NCBI RefSeq assembly: GCF_003182075.1
Contig: NZ_QGTH01000016.1
Coordinates: forward strand, 1-49,119
Direction of reading: 5' to 3'
Origin: Finegoldia magna
Lineage (GTDB): Bacteria > Bacillota > Clostridia > Tissierellales > Peptoniphilaceae
DNA length: 49,119 bases
The notes under the pieces were generated by a model, which did not search any database, had not been told where the DNA came from, and saw only the letters and a list, made by a program, of their open reading frames with translations. This document shows positions 1 through 7,713 of this stretch, in pieces (within the stretch, counting starts at the first letter, position 1; every line of letters begins with the position of its first letter). The position numbers and the translations under genes are program-made.

Positions 1-16
1 TTAAAACAAAATTAAA

Positions 17-51
17 CGGAATGTCCCCTGTTATGTACAGATTACATTCCG
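17..51. repeat. Two-part inverted repeat (stem-loop) at left edge
   Basis: Outer arms 17-24 and 44-51 are perfect complements (CGGAATGT / ACATTCCG), and inner arms 28-31 and 37-40 (CTGT / ACAG) stack inside them. The minus-strand side is followed by a T-rich stretch at 1-16, so it could be a weak terminator for leftward transcription. No gene can be assigned between 1 and about 270. That stretch is very AT-rich, and its only open frame has no convincing ribosome binding site or recognisable product. Confidence 0.5.
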
Positions 52-270
52 CTTAAAATATTATTAAATTATTCCGTGTTTACGGGTTCAGGTCAAAGTG
101 GTGTTTTTTATTTTCCTAAAATTCTATTGAAGAATAAATGTAGTCTTTTTGTGTAAAATGATAAGAATTTGATCTGGAATATTAGAAAATAAATGGGAAT
201 TTAAAAAGTAAGTATTCAAAACTTGAAAATTAAACAAGAAAATTAAAAAGTGAATTGTATTAAAAAAATG

Positions 271-298
271 CAAAAAAATTACCAGATAAATCTGGTAA
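271..298 (-). terminator. Rho-independent terminator downstream of the SRP RNA
   Basis: Arms 279-287 and 290-298 form a perfect 9-bp stem with a 2-base centre. Read on the minus strand it is followed by a run of seven T (272-278). It lies just beyond the 3' end of the SRP RNA and probably ends that transcript. Confidence 0.75.
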
Positions 299-329
299 AT
301 ATGTAAGCACACCCGAGTCTGTTAGAAAA

Positions 330-561
330 AGCGGAGGCGATTCCTAATAGTTAGCTCAAAATAGGCACCCTCACATCACACAGAAATAACTGCTTATGGC
401 TGCTACCTTCCGATCCTGACCAGGTTCACAGGTTCCTGTTGCGTGAGACCCACTTCTCAACACCACTTTTTAAGTTCATACCAACACTTTTAATCCCGCG
501 CTCGGGAATTCAATCCTGCTGTAGCGATTGCAGGTTACAGGGCATCGCTAATTCCCCATCT
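330..561 (-). ncRNA. ffs: Signal recognition particle RNA (large bacterial type)
   Basis: Read on the minus strand, the conserved domain IV hairpin is plain: GGTCAGG, then CGGAAGG and GCAGCC motifs (about 393-425), the Ffh-binding loop. Toward the 5' end there is an Alu-like region with a TGTAACC motif (about 530-540) and a short CCCG/CGGG hairpin, which fits the long SRP RNA of Firmicutes (about 230-265 nt) rather than the short 4.5S form. The RNA works with Ffh to target membrane and secreted proteins co-translationally. It lies directly downstream of tRNA-Ser and is probably cotranscribed with it. Both ends are estimates: the 5' end abuts the tRNA CCA, and the 3' end is near a T-run at 326-330. 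Confidence 0.9.
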
Positions 562-567
562 AGTGCG

Positions 568-658
568 TGGCGGAGAGTAAGGGATTCGAACCCTTGAAAC
601 ACGTGAATGTTTACATGATTTCCAATCATGCTCCTTCGGCCAACTCGGACAACTCTCC
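568..658 (-). tRNA. tRNA-Ser (anticodon GGA)
   Basis: On the minus strand the acceptor arm GGAGAGT (658-652) pairs with ACTCTCC. The anticodon arm reads ATGATTGGAAATCAT, giving anticodon GGA for UCC/UCU codons. A long variable arm is typical of a class II serine tRNA, and the T arm GGGTTCGAATCCC is intact. The 3' CCA is encoded (568-570). It is followed at once by the SRP RNA gene. Confidence 0.95.
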
Positions 659-675
659 ATATATCATATTGTTAA

Positions 676-704
676 ATTATAATATGATAATTTAAATTTG
701 TCAA
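676..704 (-). promoter_or_regulatory. Sigma-A promoter for tRNA-Ser / SRP RNA
   Basis: On the minus strand a consensus -35 TTGACA (699-704) is separated by exactly 17 bases from a consensus -10 TATAAT (676-681). The -10 ends about 18 bases upstream of the tRNA 5' end, as expected for a strongly expressed stable RNA unit. Confidence 0.9.
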
Positions 705-783
705 ATTTTTACATAGTTAACAATGATACAAGAATTTTCAAATATCAAGCAGATAATTATTATAATTACTGTATTAAAGGAAA

Positions 784-817
784 CAAAAAAGTAGTATGCC
801 AAAACTGACATACTACA
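784..817 (-). terminator. Terminator of the GlsB-family gene
   Basis: Arms 791-798 and 809-816 (GTAGTATG / CATACTAC) form an 8-bp stem. On the minus strand it is followed by a run of T (784-790). It lies 12 bases past the stop codon at 829. Confidence 0.8.
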
Positions 818-828
818 GAAAATTCAAT

Positions 829-1083
829 TTATTTTTTCTTTTTTATAGCATTAATAATAGATAATAATATTACTGAACCTAAAATTGCAACTAAAATGCT
901 GTAAAGGTTGAATCCATTTACTCCGCTTTTTCCGATAATGCTCATTACCCAGCCACCAATTGTAGCTCCGACAATACCGCAAAGAATGTTAGCACCTGCT
1001 CCCATACTTGCATCATTACCAGTTATTTTTGAAGCTATCCATCCTGCTAATGCTCCTACTATAATCCATGAAAAAATTCCCAT
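829..1083 (-). CDS. GlsB/YeaQ/YmgE family stress response membrane protein
   Basis: This is an 84-residue, glycine-rich, very hydrophobic protein of the transglycosylase-associated (GlsB/YeaQ/YmgE) family, small inner-membrane proteins linked to general stress. It shows the family pattern of an N-terminal MGIFSWIIVGALAGWIAS segment, a central GANILCGIVGATIGGW segment and a third hydrophobic stretch near the C terminus, ending in four lysines; I read three membrane segments. The start is placed at 1083 because an AAGGAGG lies 8 bases upstream; the longer frame to 1107 has no ribosome binding site. The gene stands alone between its own terminator and a promoter that looks sigma-B-like. Family assignment is firm; the molecular function of the family is not known. 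Confidence 0.9.
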   Translation of the reverse strand: MGIFSWIIVGALAGWIASKITGNDASMGAGANILCGIVGATIGGWVMSIIGKSGVNGFNLYSILVAILGSVILLSIINAIKKKK

Positions 1084-1127
1084 ATATAATACCTCCTTGT
1101 TAATCATAATTTCTTACAGTGTTATTT

Positions 1128-1153
1128 ATACCCTCGGTTTTGCAATTTTAAAC
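1128..1153 (-). promoter_or_regulatory. Sigma-B-like promoter of the GlsB-family gene
   Basis: Minus strand: GTTTAA (1153-1148), a 14-base spacer, then GGGTAT (1133-1128), 45 bases before the start codon. This equals the Bacillus sigma-B pattern (GTTT..., 12-15 bases, GGGTA). A sigma-A reading (TTTAAA, 16 bases, TATAAA) is possible at the same place, so the assignment is inference. Confidence 0.55.
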
Positions 1154-1272
1154 ATAGATTGTAAAAATCATTATATAATTTGCAAAATTAATGTAAGCAA
1201 TTTGATAATTTATTGTAAAACACTTAGAAAAACAGATAATATATAGTAAAATTAAGTAAAGAGGTGTTATTA

Positions 1273-2172
1273 ATGATTTATGCAGTCATAGATATAGGTT
1301 CAAATACAATAAGATTATCAGTATATAAGGTGATTAAAGATTCTGTCAAAAATCTTTTTAATGAAAAGTCCACAGCATCTTTAGCATCGTTCATTGAAAA
1401 AGGTGTCATGAATGAGCACGGCATTCAAAAACTAATCAATACTTTAAATGAATTCAAGAATTTAATATCAAATTTCGAAGATATTTCAAAAACCTTTGCA
1501 ATTGCTACGGCATCAATTAGAAATTCTTCTAATAGACGAGAGATAATTGAGAGGGTACGAACAGAAGTTGGAATGGATATTGAGCTAATAAGTGGAGAAG
1601 AAGAGGCTAAGTTATCTTTTTTAGGTGCGGGAATTGATTCAAAAAGTGGAATTCTTACTGATATAGGAGGAGGAAGTAGCGAAATCGTAGTTTTCGAACA
1701 AGGAAAAGTTGTTAGAACTTCAAGTTTAAATATCGGATCGCTTGTAGCATTCGATAATTTTTCAAAAAATTTGTTTATGACAAATGATGAGAAGAAATTG
1801 TTAGAAGATGATATTAAATTAATGCTTGCATCTAATAATCTTAACAGAGTACAACACGATATCGTGTGTGCGGTCGGAGGAACAGCTCGTGCTTGTTTGA
1901 AATTATACAATGAAATTTATGATAAAGAGTCTGGTAATGTGATTATTACTATGGATGGACTAAAAAAATTGATTAATACACTCATGAGTATGCCTGATAG
2001 AGAAAAAATGAAACTTATTTTAAAGGTTAAGGCGGATAGGGTTCACACATTAATTCCAGGAATGATTATTTTGTATAGAATTTCTAAATATTTTTATGCA
2101 GATATTATTAGAATTAGCATGACTGGAGTTAGGGAAGGTTTTGTTTATCATAAAATTTTAGGAAGGGGATAA
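1273..2172 (+). CDS. ppx: Ppx/GppA family exopolyphosphatase
   Basis: The 299-residue protein belongs to the Ppx/GppA phosphatases of the ASKHA fold, which release phosphate from polyphosphate ends or convert pppGpp to ppGpp. Visible family motifs are DIGSNTIRL near residue 7, SGEEEAKLSF near 107-116 with the catalytic-type glutamates, the phosphate loop TDIGGGSSE near 129-137, and AVGGTAR near 200. It is the short form, about 300 residues, lacking the C-terminal HD-like part of E. coli Ppx. The ATG at 1273 is chosen because GAGGTG precedes it by 6 bases. It ends one base before ppk1, so the pair forms a polyphosphate-turnover operon. Whether pppGpp is also a substrate cannot be told from sequence. 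Confidence 0.9.
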   Translation: MIYAVIDIGSNTIRLSVYKVIKDSVKNLFNEKSTASLASFIEKGVMNEHGIQKLINTLNEFKNLISNFEDISKTFAIATASIRNSSNRREIIERVRTEVGMDIELISGEEEAKLSFLGAGIDSKSGILTDIGGGSSEIVVFEQGKVVRTSSLNIGSLVAFDNFSKNLFMTNDEKKLLEDDIKLMLASNNLNRVQHDIVCAVGGTARACLKLYNEIYDKESGNVIITMDGLKKLINTLMSMPDREKMKLILKVKADRVHTLIPGMIILYRISKYFYADIIRISMTGVREGFVYHKILGRG

Positions 2173-2173
2173 A

Positions 2174-4363
2174 ATGTACGATATTTCGTTTACGCAAAAT
2201 AGGGAACTATCGTGGTTGAAATTTAACGAAAGAGTTCTTGAGGAAGCATCGGAAAAGAATGTGGAATTATTTGAAAGGTTGAAGTTTTTCTCAATATTTG
2301 ATACTAATTTTGAAGAGTTTTTCATGGTTAGAGTGGGTAGTCTTACTGATATCAACGATATGAAAAAGAAAGTTATTGACAATAAGACTTTGATGAATGC
2401 ACAAGAGCAATTAGATTGTATCATGGATGAATCTAAAAAGTTATATGAGAAAAAAGATTCTGTTTATGAAGATTTAAAAAAAGATTTACAAAAAGAAAAT
2501 GTAAATATTTGTAAAGTAGATGATCTGGATTATAAAGAAAAAAGGCTTGTTTATTATTACTTTAATTCTACGATTGCTCCTATATTGAGCTTTCAGATAG
2601 TAGACAGGGTTCATCCATTTCCTCAAATTCCTAATTTAGCTATTGTAGTTTTGTTTCAACTGACTTCTCAATCTAAGAGCAAAAAACAATTTATGGGATT
2701 GATCCAAATTCCAGATAAAATTAAAAGGTACTTTAAACTATCTGACACTAAAGTTGTTCTAATTGAGGATATCATAAGGGAATTTGGTCAAGAAATATTC
2801 GATAATTATGAATGTCAATCAAAATACATTTTGTCTGTAACAAGAAATGCTGACATCGAATATGATGATGAAGATTTAGAATTAGACGATGATTACAGAT
2901 CTTATATGAAAAAGATGATAAAACTCAGAAAAAGATTGAGGCCTGTGAGACTCGAAATTAATGAATTTCCTAATGATGATACTAAGGATTTTTTGTTGAA
3001 AAACTTGAATTTGACACAACATCGTATGTTTGTCACAAAAAGTCCAATGAGATGTGGATTTTTGTTTGATTTGGTATACGATATGCCAAAGGATGTAATT
3101 CAAAAATATACTTATGAAGAATTTTCTCCACAAGATTCTTCTATGATATCAAAAGAAAAATCGGTCATAGAGCAAGTATACGATAAGGATTTGTTTCTTT
3201 CTTTTCCTTACGAATCAATTGACCCATTTATAAGACTTTTGAATGAAGCTTCTGAAGATGAGTCAGTAGTTTCAATTAAGATTACGATTTACAGGTTGGC
3301 AAAAAATTCTGAAATCACAAAAGCTCTAATTAAAGCTGCTGAAAACGGCAAAGAGGTTGTGGTTCTTATGGAATTGAGAGCGAGATTTGACGAAGAAAAT
3401 AATATTTTGTGGTCATCTAGGTTAGAAAATGCTGGTTGTAGAATTATTTATGGATTTGACCATTACAAGTGCCATTCTAAGGTTTGTCTGATTACTAAGA
3501 TAAAAGATGAAAAAATTTCTTATATAACACAAATTGGAACAGGAAATTATAACGAAAAAACAGCAAAGCTATACACGGATTTTTCGTATATGACGACTAG
3601 AGACGAAATTGGGGAAGATGCTAAGGCGCTTTTCGATAATTTTTTGTTAGGAAATTTGAATGGTGAGTACAAACATTTGATGGTTAGTCCTCATTCTATG
3701 CAAGTTGGACTAGAAAAATTAATCGATGAGCAAATAGAGAAAGCTAAGGTTTCTGATGATGGTTATATTAGAATCAAAATGAATTCCATTTCAGACAGAA
3801 AATTAATCGATAAACTATCGAAAGCATCTTGTAAGGGCGTAAAGATTGATTTGATGGTGAGAGGAATTTGTTGTTTGGTTCCAGGTATAAAAGATAAAAC
3901 TGAGAATATCAATGTTTATCAAGTAGTAGGAAGGTTTTTGGAACATCATAGAATTTATCAATTTGGTAAGGCTGAAAATTGCAAACTATACATTTCATCG
4001 GCAGACTTCATGACTAGAAATATTAGAAAAAGAGTTGAAGTTGCAGTTCCAATTTACGATGATTTTATTAAGCACAGAATATTGAATTTCATGGATATAA
4101 TGTTTGATGATGATACTAAAATCAGAAAATTAAATCCGGACAAATCATACTCAAGAGTTGAAAATACTGAGAATAAGAATGCGCAAGAAATATTGATAAA
4201 TATTGCAAAAGAAAATTCTGAAAAACAAAAATCAGAAGTTAATGATGATAACAGAGTTATTAACTCAAAATGCAATAATACTATAAACCAAGATAATAAT
4301 GATAGTAAAAGAATAAATTTATTCGACAAAATTAAGAATTTCTTCAAAAACTTGACACATTAA
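2174..4363 (+). CDS. ppk1: Polyphosphate kinase 1
   Basis: This 729-residue enzyme reversibly moves the gamma phosphate of ATP onto polyphosphate chains. The N-terminal motif NRELSWLKFN (9-18) and the two phospholipase-D-like catalytic domains are present. The histidine that is phosphorylated lies in YKCHSKV (His434) and the second catalytic histidine in RFLEHHRIY (His591/592), matching His435 and His592 of the E. coli enzyme. An RBS GGAAGGGG lies 6 bases before the ATG and overlaps the end of ppx. The last 60-70 residues form a polar, Asn/Asp/Lys-rich tail ending in a short hydrophobic-basic helix, beyond the usual family end; its role is unknown. Pairing with ppx implies coordinated synthesis and breakdown of polyphosphate. 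Confidence 0.97.
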   Translation: MYDISFTQNRELSWLKFNERVLEEASEKNVELFERLKFFSIFDTNFEEFFMVRVGSLTDINDMKKKVIDNKTLMNAQEQLDCIMDESKKLYEKKDSVYEDLKKDLQKENVNICKVDDLDYKEKRLVYYYFNSTIAPILSFQIVDRVHPFPQIPNLAIVVLFQLTSQSKSKKQFMGLIQIPDKIKRYFKLSDTKVVLIEDIIREFGQEIFDNYECQSKYILSVTRNADIEYDDEDLELDDDYRSYMKKMIKLRKRLRPVRLEINEFPNDDTKDFLLKNLNLTQHRMFVTKSPMRCGFLFDLVYDMPKDVIQKYTYEEFSPQDSSMISKEKSVIEQVYDKDLFLSFPYESIDPFIRLLNEASEDESVVSIKITIYRLAKNSEITKALIKAAENGKEVVVLMELRARFDEENNILWSSRLENAGCRIIYGFDHYKCHSKVCLITKIKDEKISYITQIGTGNYNEKTAKLYTDFSYMTTRDEIGEDAKALFDNFLLGNLNGEYKHLMVSPHSMQVGLEKLIDEQIEKAKVSDDGYIRIKMNSISDRKLIDKLSKASCKGVKIDLMVRGICCLVPGIKDKTENINVYQVVGRFLEHHRIYQFGKAENCKLYISSADFMTRNIRKRVEVAVPIYDDFIKHRILNFMDIMFDDDTKIRKLNPDKSYSRVENTENKNAQEILINIAKENSEKQKSEVNDDNRVINSKCNNTINQDNNDSKRINLFDKIKNFFKNLTH

Positions 4364-4410
4364 TAAATTATGTGAGAATATTTAGGTATAATTTTTAATG
4401 GGGTGAAATT

Positions 4411-5193
4411 ATGACAGAAAGAAAAGTTCCTAATTTTTTGATCGAATCAAATACAGGAAGTAATATAAAAAACATCGTCGGAATAGTAAGTGGTAAAGGT
4501 GGAGTAGGAAAAAGCCTTGTCACTTGTCTATTGGCAAACGAAATGGCAAAAAAAGGATATAAAGTTGGTATCATGGATGGTGATATTACTGGACCATCTA
4601 TTCCGAAATATTTTGGATTAACTGAAAAGGCGACAGCTGACGCTGAGGGTTACATCAACCCAGTTACGACATCTAATGGAATCAAAGTTATCTCAATGAA
4701 TTTGATGCTTCCAAAAGACGATGATGCAGTAATTTGGAGAGGGCCTGTAATCGCGGGCGTTGTTAAACAATTTTATCAAGATGTAAATTGGGGAGATTTA
4801 GATTATTTGTTTGTGGATATGCCACCAGGAACTGGTGATGTTCCATTGACAGTATTCCAATCAATTCCAATTAAAGGAATTGTTGTAGCAATGTCTCCAT
4901 CAGGGCTTGTTGAAATAATTGTAAAAAAAGCATTGCACATGGCGAAAATGATGGGCAAAAAAGTCATAGGATTAGTTGAAAATATGAGCTACTTGGAATG
5001 CCCTGACTGTGGAAAACACATCGAAGTTTTCGGAACAAGCACTGTTGATAAAATTGCACAAGAAGAAAATATCGATACAGTTTGCAAACTTCCAATTAAT
5101 CCAGAGATTTCAAAATTAACTGAAACTGGAAAAATAAGTGAAGTTGAAACAAATTATTTGGAAAATATTACAGAAAAAATAGAAACTTTATAA
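4411..5193 (+). CDS. mrp: Mrp/NBP35 family P-loop ATPase, Fe-S cluster carrier
   Basis: The 260-residue cytoplasmic protein has the deviant Walker A GKGGVGKS at 28-35, the Mrp signature region around the DMPPGTGD motif, and a CPDC pair near residue 197 that in this family bridges an Fe-S cluster between two monomers. ApbC/Mrp proteins bind and hand over Fe-S clusters to target enzymes. GGGGTG lies 6 bases before the ATG. It starts 47 bases after ppk1 and may be read through or use a weak TATAAT at about 4387-4392. A strong bidirectional hairpin follows. The fused N-terminal DUF59 domain found in some homologues is absent. It complements the Suf system encoded at 31808-36710. Confidence 0.93.
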   Translation: MTERKVPNFLIESNTGSNIKNIVGIVSGKGGVGKSLVTCLLANEMAKKGYKVGIMDGDITGPSIPKYFGLTEKATADAEGYINPVTTSNGIKVISMNLMLPKDDDAVIWRGPVIAGVVKQFYQDVNWGDLDYLFVDMPPGTGDVPLTVFQSIPIKGIVVAMSPSGLVEIIVKKALHMAKMMGKKVIGLVENMSYLECPDCGKHIEVFGTSTVDKIAQEENIDTVCKLPINPEISKLTETGKISEVETNYLENITEKIETL

Positions 5194-5201
5194 ATGACAA
5201 T

Positions 5202-5252
5202 CAAAAAACATTCTCTAATATTGAGCAAAACTCAAAATAGAGAATGTTTTTG
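5202..5252. terminator. Bidirectional terminator between mrp and ftsH
   Basis: Arms 5202-5217 and 5238-5252 are nearly perfectly complementary. An A-run sits on the left and a T-run on the right, so the hairpin serves both converging genes (mrp on plus, ftsH on minus). Confidence 0.85.
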
Positions 5253-5255
5253 TTT

Positions 5256-7142
5256 TTATAAATCGCTAACTGTAGTATCGTCTACTTCTTCTTTTTTCAC
5301 TGTGTTTTCATCTATTTCAGGCTTCTTTTCATCTTCAAGATTAAGAATTTCCATGAATTCTTCGCCTGTGATAGTTTCTTTTTCTAGTAAGAATTTTGAA
5401 ATTTCGTGAAGTTTATCGATGTTTTCAGTTAAAATATTTCTAGCTTTTTCGTGAGCAGCTTTTATTATAGATTCTACTTTATTATCTATTTGACCTGCTT
5501 TATGATCGCTTGCAGCTAAAGTATTGCCACCGCCAAGATATTTTGAGTTTGTAGTTTCCAAACTCATCATGTCGAATTCGTCAGTCATACCGTACTGAGT
5601 GACCATCGCACGAGCAATTTTTGTAGCTTTTTCTATATCATTTGAAGCTCCAGTAGTTCTTGTATTAAACACAACTTCTTCTGCACTTCTTCCTCCTGTT
5701 AATGTAACTATCATGTTAAATAGTTCGTCTTTGTTCATGAGGAATTTTTCTTCTTGATCTACTTGCATTGTATAGCCCAACGCACCGCTTGTTCTAGGAA
5801 TAATTGTAATCTTAGTAACTGGAGCGGAATGTGATTGCATTGCAGCAACTAATGCGTGTCCAACTTCGTGATAAGCTATAAGTTCTTTTTCTTTTGGAGT
5901 TATAACTGTGCCTTTTCTTTGTTGACCAGCTATTACAACTTCAACAGATTCTATCAAATCTTCTTGTGTTACGATATTTCTTCCCATTCTAACAGCTCTT
6001 AGTGCAGCTTCATTTACTATATTTGCCAATTGAGCGCCACTTGTACCTGCTGTCATCAAAGCGACTGCCTTGTAATCCAAATCTTTTTCGATTTTGATTT
6101 TACGCGCGTGAACTTTAAGAATATCGATACGTCCTTGTAAATCTGGAAGTTCAACAGGAATTTGTCTGTCAAATCTACCAGGTCTAGTAAGTGCTGGGTC
6201 TAAAATTTCAGGTCTATTAGTAGCAGCTAGTATAACAACTCCTGAATTCCCACTGAAACCGTCCATTTCATTTAATAATTGGTTAAGAGTTTGTTCTCTT
6301 TCGTCGTTACCAGAAATTCCAGCAGTATCACGTCTCTTACCGATAGCATCGATTTCGTCGATGAATACAATACAAGGAGCTTTTTCTGCTGCTTGTTTGA
6401 ACAAATCACGAACTTTACTAGCACCTAATCCGACAAACATTTCAACGAATTCTGAACCACTCATTGAAAAGAATGGAACTTTTGCCTCACCAGCAACAGC
6501 TTGTGCAAGCAAAGTCTTACCAGTTCCAGGAGGGCCTACTAATAAAACACCCTTTGGCAAAACAGCACCGATTTCGTTGTATCTTTTTGGATCGTGTAAG
6601 AAGTCGACAACTTCCAACAAAGCATCCTTAGCTTCTTCTTGACCAGCAACATCTGTAAATTTCTTGCCAGTTTGACTTTCAACGTAAATTTTTGCGTTGC
6701 TCTTACCAAATTGTAATGCGTTGCCTCCCATTTTCTTAGTAGCTTGGCTCATTGCTAATTGCAAGAATCCAAATATTATTATAAATGGCAAGATAAATTG
6801 CAAGAAAATTGATAAAAGTGGTGCATATTTACTAGGAATGTCGCTTGAAAATTGGACTTTGCTTTCCAATAAACGATCGACTAATTTTTCGTCTCTAATC
6901 AAACCCGCTTTGTAAATGACGTTGTTTTTATCTTTTGCTTTGAAATTGATATGAGTGTCTAATATTTTTACCTCTTTAACTTCTCCTTTATCGAGCATTT
7001 CGATAAATTTATTGTAAGGTACTTCTTCTTCTTTTGTTTTTGAAAAAGTAGGGAAAAGCAAGCCGGCGACCACAGCATAAAGAACTATAGCTATAAGATA
7101 ATAAATTATTATCTTCTTCTTATTTTGCTTGTTTTCTTTCAT
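5256..7142 (-). CDS. ftsH: ATP-dependent zinc metalloprotease FtsH
   Basis: This 628-residue, membrane-anchored AAA+ protease degrades misfolded or short-lived membrane and cytosolic proteins. The N-terminal membrane segment is at about 11-31, a short extracytoplasmic domain follows at 35-105, and the second membrane segment is at about 109-131. The AAA module has Walker A GPPGTGKT (203-210), Walker B IVFIDE (258-263) and the second region of homology ATNRPEILDPALTRPGRFD. The zinc site is HEVGH (425-429). The C terminus is acidic. It begins 9 bases after the marR-type gene and has only a weak ribosome binding site (GTGG), so translation is probably coupled to the upstream gene. Confidence 0.97.
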   Translation of the reverse strand: MKENKQNKKKIIIYYLIAIVLYAVVAGLLFPTFSKTKEEEVPYNKFIEMLDKGEVKEVKILDTHINFKAKDKNNVIYKAGLIRDEKLVDRLLESKVQFSSDIPSKYAPLLSIFLQFILPFIIIFGFLQLAMSQATKKMGGNALQFGKSNAKIYVESQTGKKFTDVAGQEEAKDALLEVVDFLHDPKRYNEIGAVLPKGVLLVGPPGTGKTLLAQAVAGEAKVPFFSMSGSEFVEMFVGLGASKVRDLFKQAAEKAPCIVFIDEIDAIGKRRDTAGISGNDEREQTLNQLLNEMDGFSGNSGVVILAATNRPEILDPALTRPGRFDRQIPVELPDLQGRIDILKVHARKIKIEKDLDYKAVALMTAGTSGAQLANIVNEAALRAVRMGRNIVTQEDLIESVEVVIAGQQRKGTVITPKEKELIAYHEVGHALVAAMQSHSAPVTKITIIPRTSGALGYTMQVDQEEKFLMNKDELFNMIVTLTGGRSAEEVVFNTRTTGASNDIEKATKIARAMVTQYGMTDEFDMMSLETTNSKYLGGGNTLAASDHKAGQIDNKVESIIKAAHEKARNILTENIDKLHEISKFLLEKETITGEEFMEILNLEDEKKPEIDENTVKKEEVDDTTVSDL

Positions 7143-7151
7143 ATTGTGCCA

Positions 7152-7589
7152 CTACATTAATTCAACATTTAATTTTTCGTTTAATAAATTCAAACTTTTG
7201 ATAATACTATTGTATTCTTCGTTAGTTAATTTAATTTGTTTTTTGTATTTTTCAGAAATTTCTTCAACGATATTGTTGATGATTTTCTTTCCTTTTTCTG
7301 TCAAACGAACAGTAACAATTCTTTCGTCTTTTTCAGATCTTTTTCTTGAAACATATCCTTCTTTTTCTAGTGCTTTACACAAGTTAGAGATGTTTCCACC
7401 AGCCATACCAACTAAAACTCCGATATCACCGATAGTCAAATCATCATTTTTGCCTAATTCAAATAAAGTTTTAACTTTCATAATAGTTAATCCGTATTTA
7501 TCTGAAATTGGTGCCAATAAAGCGTCTGTTTTACGATAAGTTTCTCTCAACAATTGAGATAACTCTGTGTTAATTAAATTGTAATCCAT
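7152..7589 (-). CDS. MarR family transcriptional regulator
   Basis: The 145-residue protein has the MarR winged-helix layout: an N-terminal dimerisation helix, the HTH around residues 40-75 (LTIGDIGVLVGMAGGNISNL), then the beta-wing RKRSEKDERIVTVRLTEKG with the DxR signature (DERIV). GGAGG lies 5 bases before the ATG at 7589, favoured over an upstream ATG at 7601. It is cotranscribed with ftsH, placing the protease under a MarR-type promoter, an uncommon arrangement. Two adjacent palindromes upstream (7617-7661) are likely operators. The ligand is unknown. Confidence 0.9.
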   Translation of the reverse strand: MDYNLINTELSQLLRETYRKTDALLAPISDKYGLTIMKVKTLFELGKNDDLTIGDIGVLVGMAGGNISNLCKALEKEGYVSRKRSEKDERIVTVRLTEKGKKIINNIVEEISEKYKKQIKLTNEEYNSIIKSLNLLNEKLNVELM

Positions 7590-7616
7590 ATTTTCCTCCA
7601 TTTAATTTTTAAAATA

Positions 7617-7661
7617 TTATGTGTTTTGATATAATAAAATACACATAAGTGGTTATCCACT
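7617..7661. promoter_or_regulatory. Paired palindromes between divergent marR and 7714 gene (candidate MarR operator)
   Basis: First palindrome: arms at 7617-7627 and 7636-7648 are complementary with one bulged base, centred on a TATAAT. Second palindrome: AGTGGTTATCCACT at 7648-7661 is arms of 5 around 4 bases. MarR dimers commonly bind such sites over their own promoter. That these are bound by the adjacent MarR is inference. Confidence 0.5.
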
Positions 7662-7713
7662 AATTACAGTATATATGTTAATTATATAGAAATTATGGAG
7701 ATAAATGTAAAAT

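Noticed and set aside
124-312. 62-residue minus-strand open frame at the left edge
   Set aside because: Phe/Ile/Leu-rich product as expected from AT-rich noncoding DNA, crosses the terminator at 271-298, and has no ribosome binding site.
908-1246. Long open frame on the strand opposite the GlsB-family gene
   Set aside because: No ribosome binding site, lies antisense to a recognised gene and its promoter, and the product looks like a back-translation of a hydrophobic gene.
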